From Pseudomonadota bacterium (lineage in GTDB: Bacteria > Desulfobacterota > Desulfobacteria > Desulfobacterales > C00003060), in NCBI GenBank assembly GCA_015222985.1, contig JADFWI010000074.1:1-6562 (forward strand): a DNA stretch of 6,562 bases. The letters are read 5' to 3'. The notes under the pieces are model-generated. The model saw only the letters and a program-made list of their open reading frames with translations. It was not told the origin of the DNA and ran no database searches. Positions 5,595 to 6,562 of the stretch are shown here, piece after piece. Made by a program: the position numbers and the translations under genes. How positions within the stretch are numbered: position 1 is the first letter of the stretch; each line of letters starts with the position of its first letter.

Positions 5595-6562
5595 ATGCTT
5601 ACGCCAAGAAAATGTGCTTTTGTTCTGGCAGGTTACGCGTTGCTGTCCTGCGCCGTTCTTTTGACTGCACCGTTTTTTGGCAGTGAGCCACTGGCGTTCG
5701 ACAATGTGGTGGGCGCGCTTTTTTCCCACAGGCCTCACGTGGATGCTGATATTTTTTTCTACCATCGCATACCTCGCGTGTTGCTCGCCTTCCTGGTAGG
5801 TGGCTCTCTGGCTATGGCAGGTAGCGCTCTGCAAGTAGTACTGCGGAACCCCCTGGCAGAGCCGTTTATCCTTGGCGTAGCTGGTGGCGGGGCTGTGGGC
5901 GCAGTCATTGCCATATCCGTTCCCGGACTCTTGATCCGTTTCGGCCCATTTTCATCCGTGCAACTTCTCAGCCTGTTTGGATGCATCCTTTGCATATGCG
6001 GCATCTACCGGCTTGCCTCAAGGCCCGTGGGCATCTCCATGACCAGCATTTTGCTCGCCGGAGTGACGATCAACATCCTTTGCGGGGCCGCTATCTTGCT
6101 GGTGCGCTATCTGGTTAGCCCTCACCTGCTGGTTGCCATGGACCGATGGATGATGGGGGGACTGGACGTAGTCGGATACCGAGAGCTATCCGCCCTCCTG
6201 CCACTACTCTTGCCAGGCCTTGCCTTGCTTTTCATTCAGGGCCCGGCCCTGAACCTGCTCGCATTTGGCGAAGACATGGCCACGGGCCACGGCGTAAATG
6301 TCGCATCGGTCCAGAAACAGATCCTTGCAGGCACCGGCCTTGCGACCGCAGCCGCTGTTTCCCTGGCAGGCCCCATTGGGTTTGTCGGTCTCATCATACC
6401 CCATGCGGTGCGGCGTTTGTCAGGGGTTGATCACCGAATAGTTCTTCCCGCCTCATTCTGCCTGGGAGGGGCCTTTTTGACGGTGTGCGACCTGGTGGCC
6501 CGAACAGTGGTGGCGCCCACGGAAATGCCTGTGGGGATTATTACGGCGATAATAGGAGGGCC
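5595..6562 (+). CDS. btuC: Cobalamin ABC transporter permease BtuC (3' end cut by window)
   Basis: The frame from ATG 5595 stays open to the right edge, giving 322 residues of a FecCD-family permease. Members are usually about 330-350 residues and end soon after MPVGIITAIIGGP, the point where the window stops, so probably only 10-25 residues are missing. Conserved segments: RIPRVLLAFLVGGSLAMAG (58-76), NPLAEPFILGVAGGGAVGA (85-103), LLAGVTIN (153-160), MMGGLD (186-191) and the cytoplasmic coupling motif GPIGFVGLIIPHAVRR (279-294) followed by SGVDHR. Around ten hydrophobic helices can be traced, as in BtuC. The gene begins 5 nt after the btuD stop; its own ribosome site (AAAGGA ending at 5580) is 14 nt away, farther than ideal, suggesting coupling to btuD. 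Gene order F-D-C differs from the also-common F-C-D. Confidence 0.95.
   Translation, partial: MLTPRKCAFVLAGYALLSCAVLLTAPFFGSEPLAFDNVVGALFSHRPHVDADIFFYHRIPRVLLAFLVGGSLAMAGSALQVVLRNPLAEPFILGVAGGGAVGAVIAISVPGLLIRFGPFSSVQLLSLFGCILCICGIYRLASRPVGISMTSILLAGVTINILCGAAILLVRYLVSPHLLVAMDRWMMGGLDVVGYRELSALLPLLLPGLALLFIQGPALNLLAFGEDMATGHGVNVASVQKQILAGTGLATAAAVSLAGPIGFVGLIIPHAVRRLSGVDHRIVLPASFCLGGAFLTVCDLVARTVVAPTEMPVGIITAIIGG

Noticed and set aside
5490..6004. Minus-strand frames opposite btuD and btuC
   Set aside because: They are antisense to intact transporter genes and encode compositionally biased, domain-free products.

Overview
The window looks like a chromosomal piece of an anaerobic, Gram-negative bacterium, plausibly a deltaproteobacterial (Desulfobacterota-type) lineage. 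This is inference: moderate GC with G/C-rich third positions, flavin-dependent thymidylate synthase (ThyX), a MenA-like quinone prenyltransferase, a periplasmic-type TPR protein, and a cobalamin uptake operon with a non-lipoprotein (soluble periplasmic) binding protein. No phage, plasmid, CRISPR, tRNA or rRNA signal is visible.

Layout. Positions 1-206 (minus) hold the 5' part of an unrecognised membrane-protein-like gene cut by the window edge. About 340 bp of noncoding DNA with short inverted repeats follows. Positions 546-2390 (minus) are a two-gene unit: a UbiA/MenA-family prenyltransferase, then a TPR protein with a C-terminal membrane domain whose start codon directly abuts the prenyltransferase stop codon. 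The intergenic block 2391-2750 separates this unit from divergent thyX and contains a compact, hairpin-rich element bounded by 10-bp inverted repeats. thyX occupies 2751-3485 (plus).

From 3501 to the right edge lies a cobalamin (B12) import operon: a sigma-70-like promoter, a cobalamin riboswitch with a 6-bp P1 stem and B12 box, an expression platform ending in a strong intrinsic terminator, then btuF (periplasmic binding protein), btuD (ATPase) and btuC (permease, lacking only its extreme C-terminus at the edge). The logic follows the known family: when cobalamin is plentiful the leader RNA should favour the terminator and shut off the importer; when it is scarce, transcription reads into btuFDC. 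BtuF captures the corrinoid in the periplasm, BtuC forms the channel and BtuD powers transport.

Most of the content is of known type. The items most worth a second look are details of the riboswitch leader (two mutually exclusive hairpins plus a U7 tract inside the aptamer, and a candidate antiterminator pairing), the hairpin-rich intergenic element before thyX, and the unrecognised gene at the left edge.
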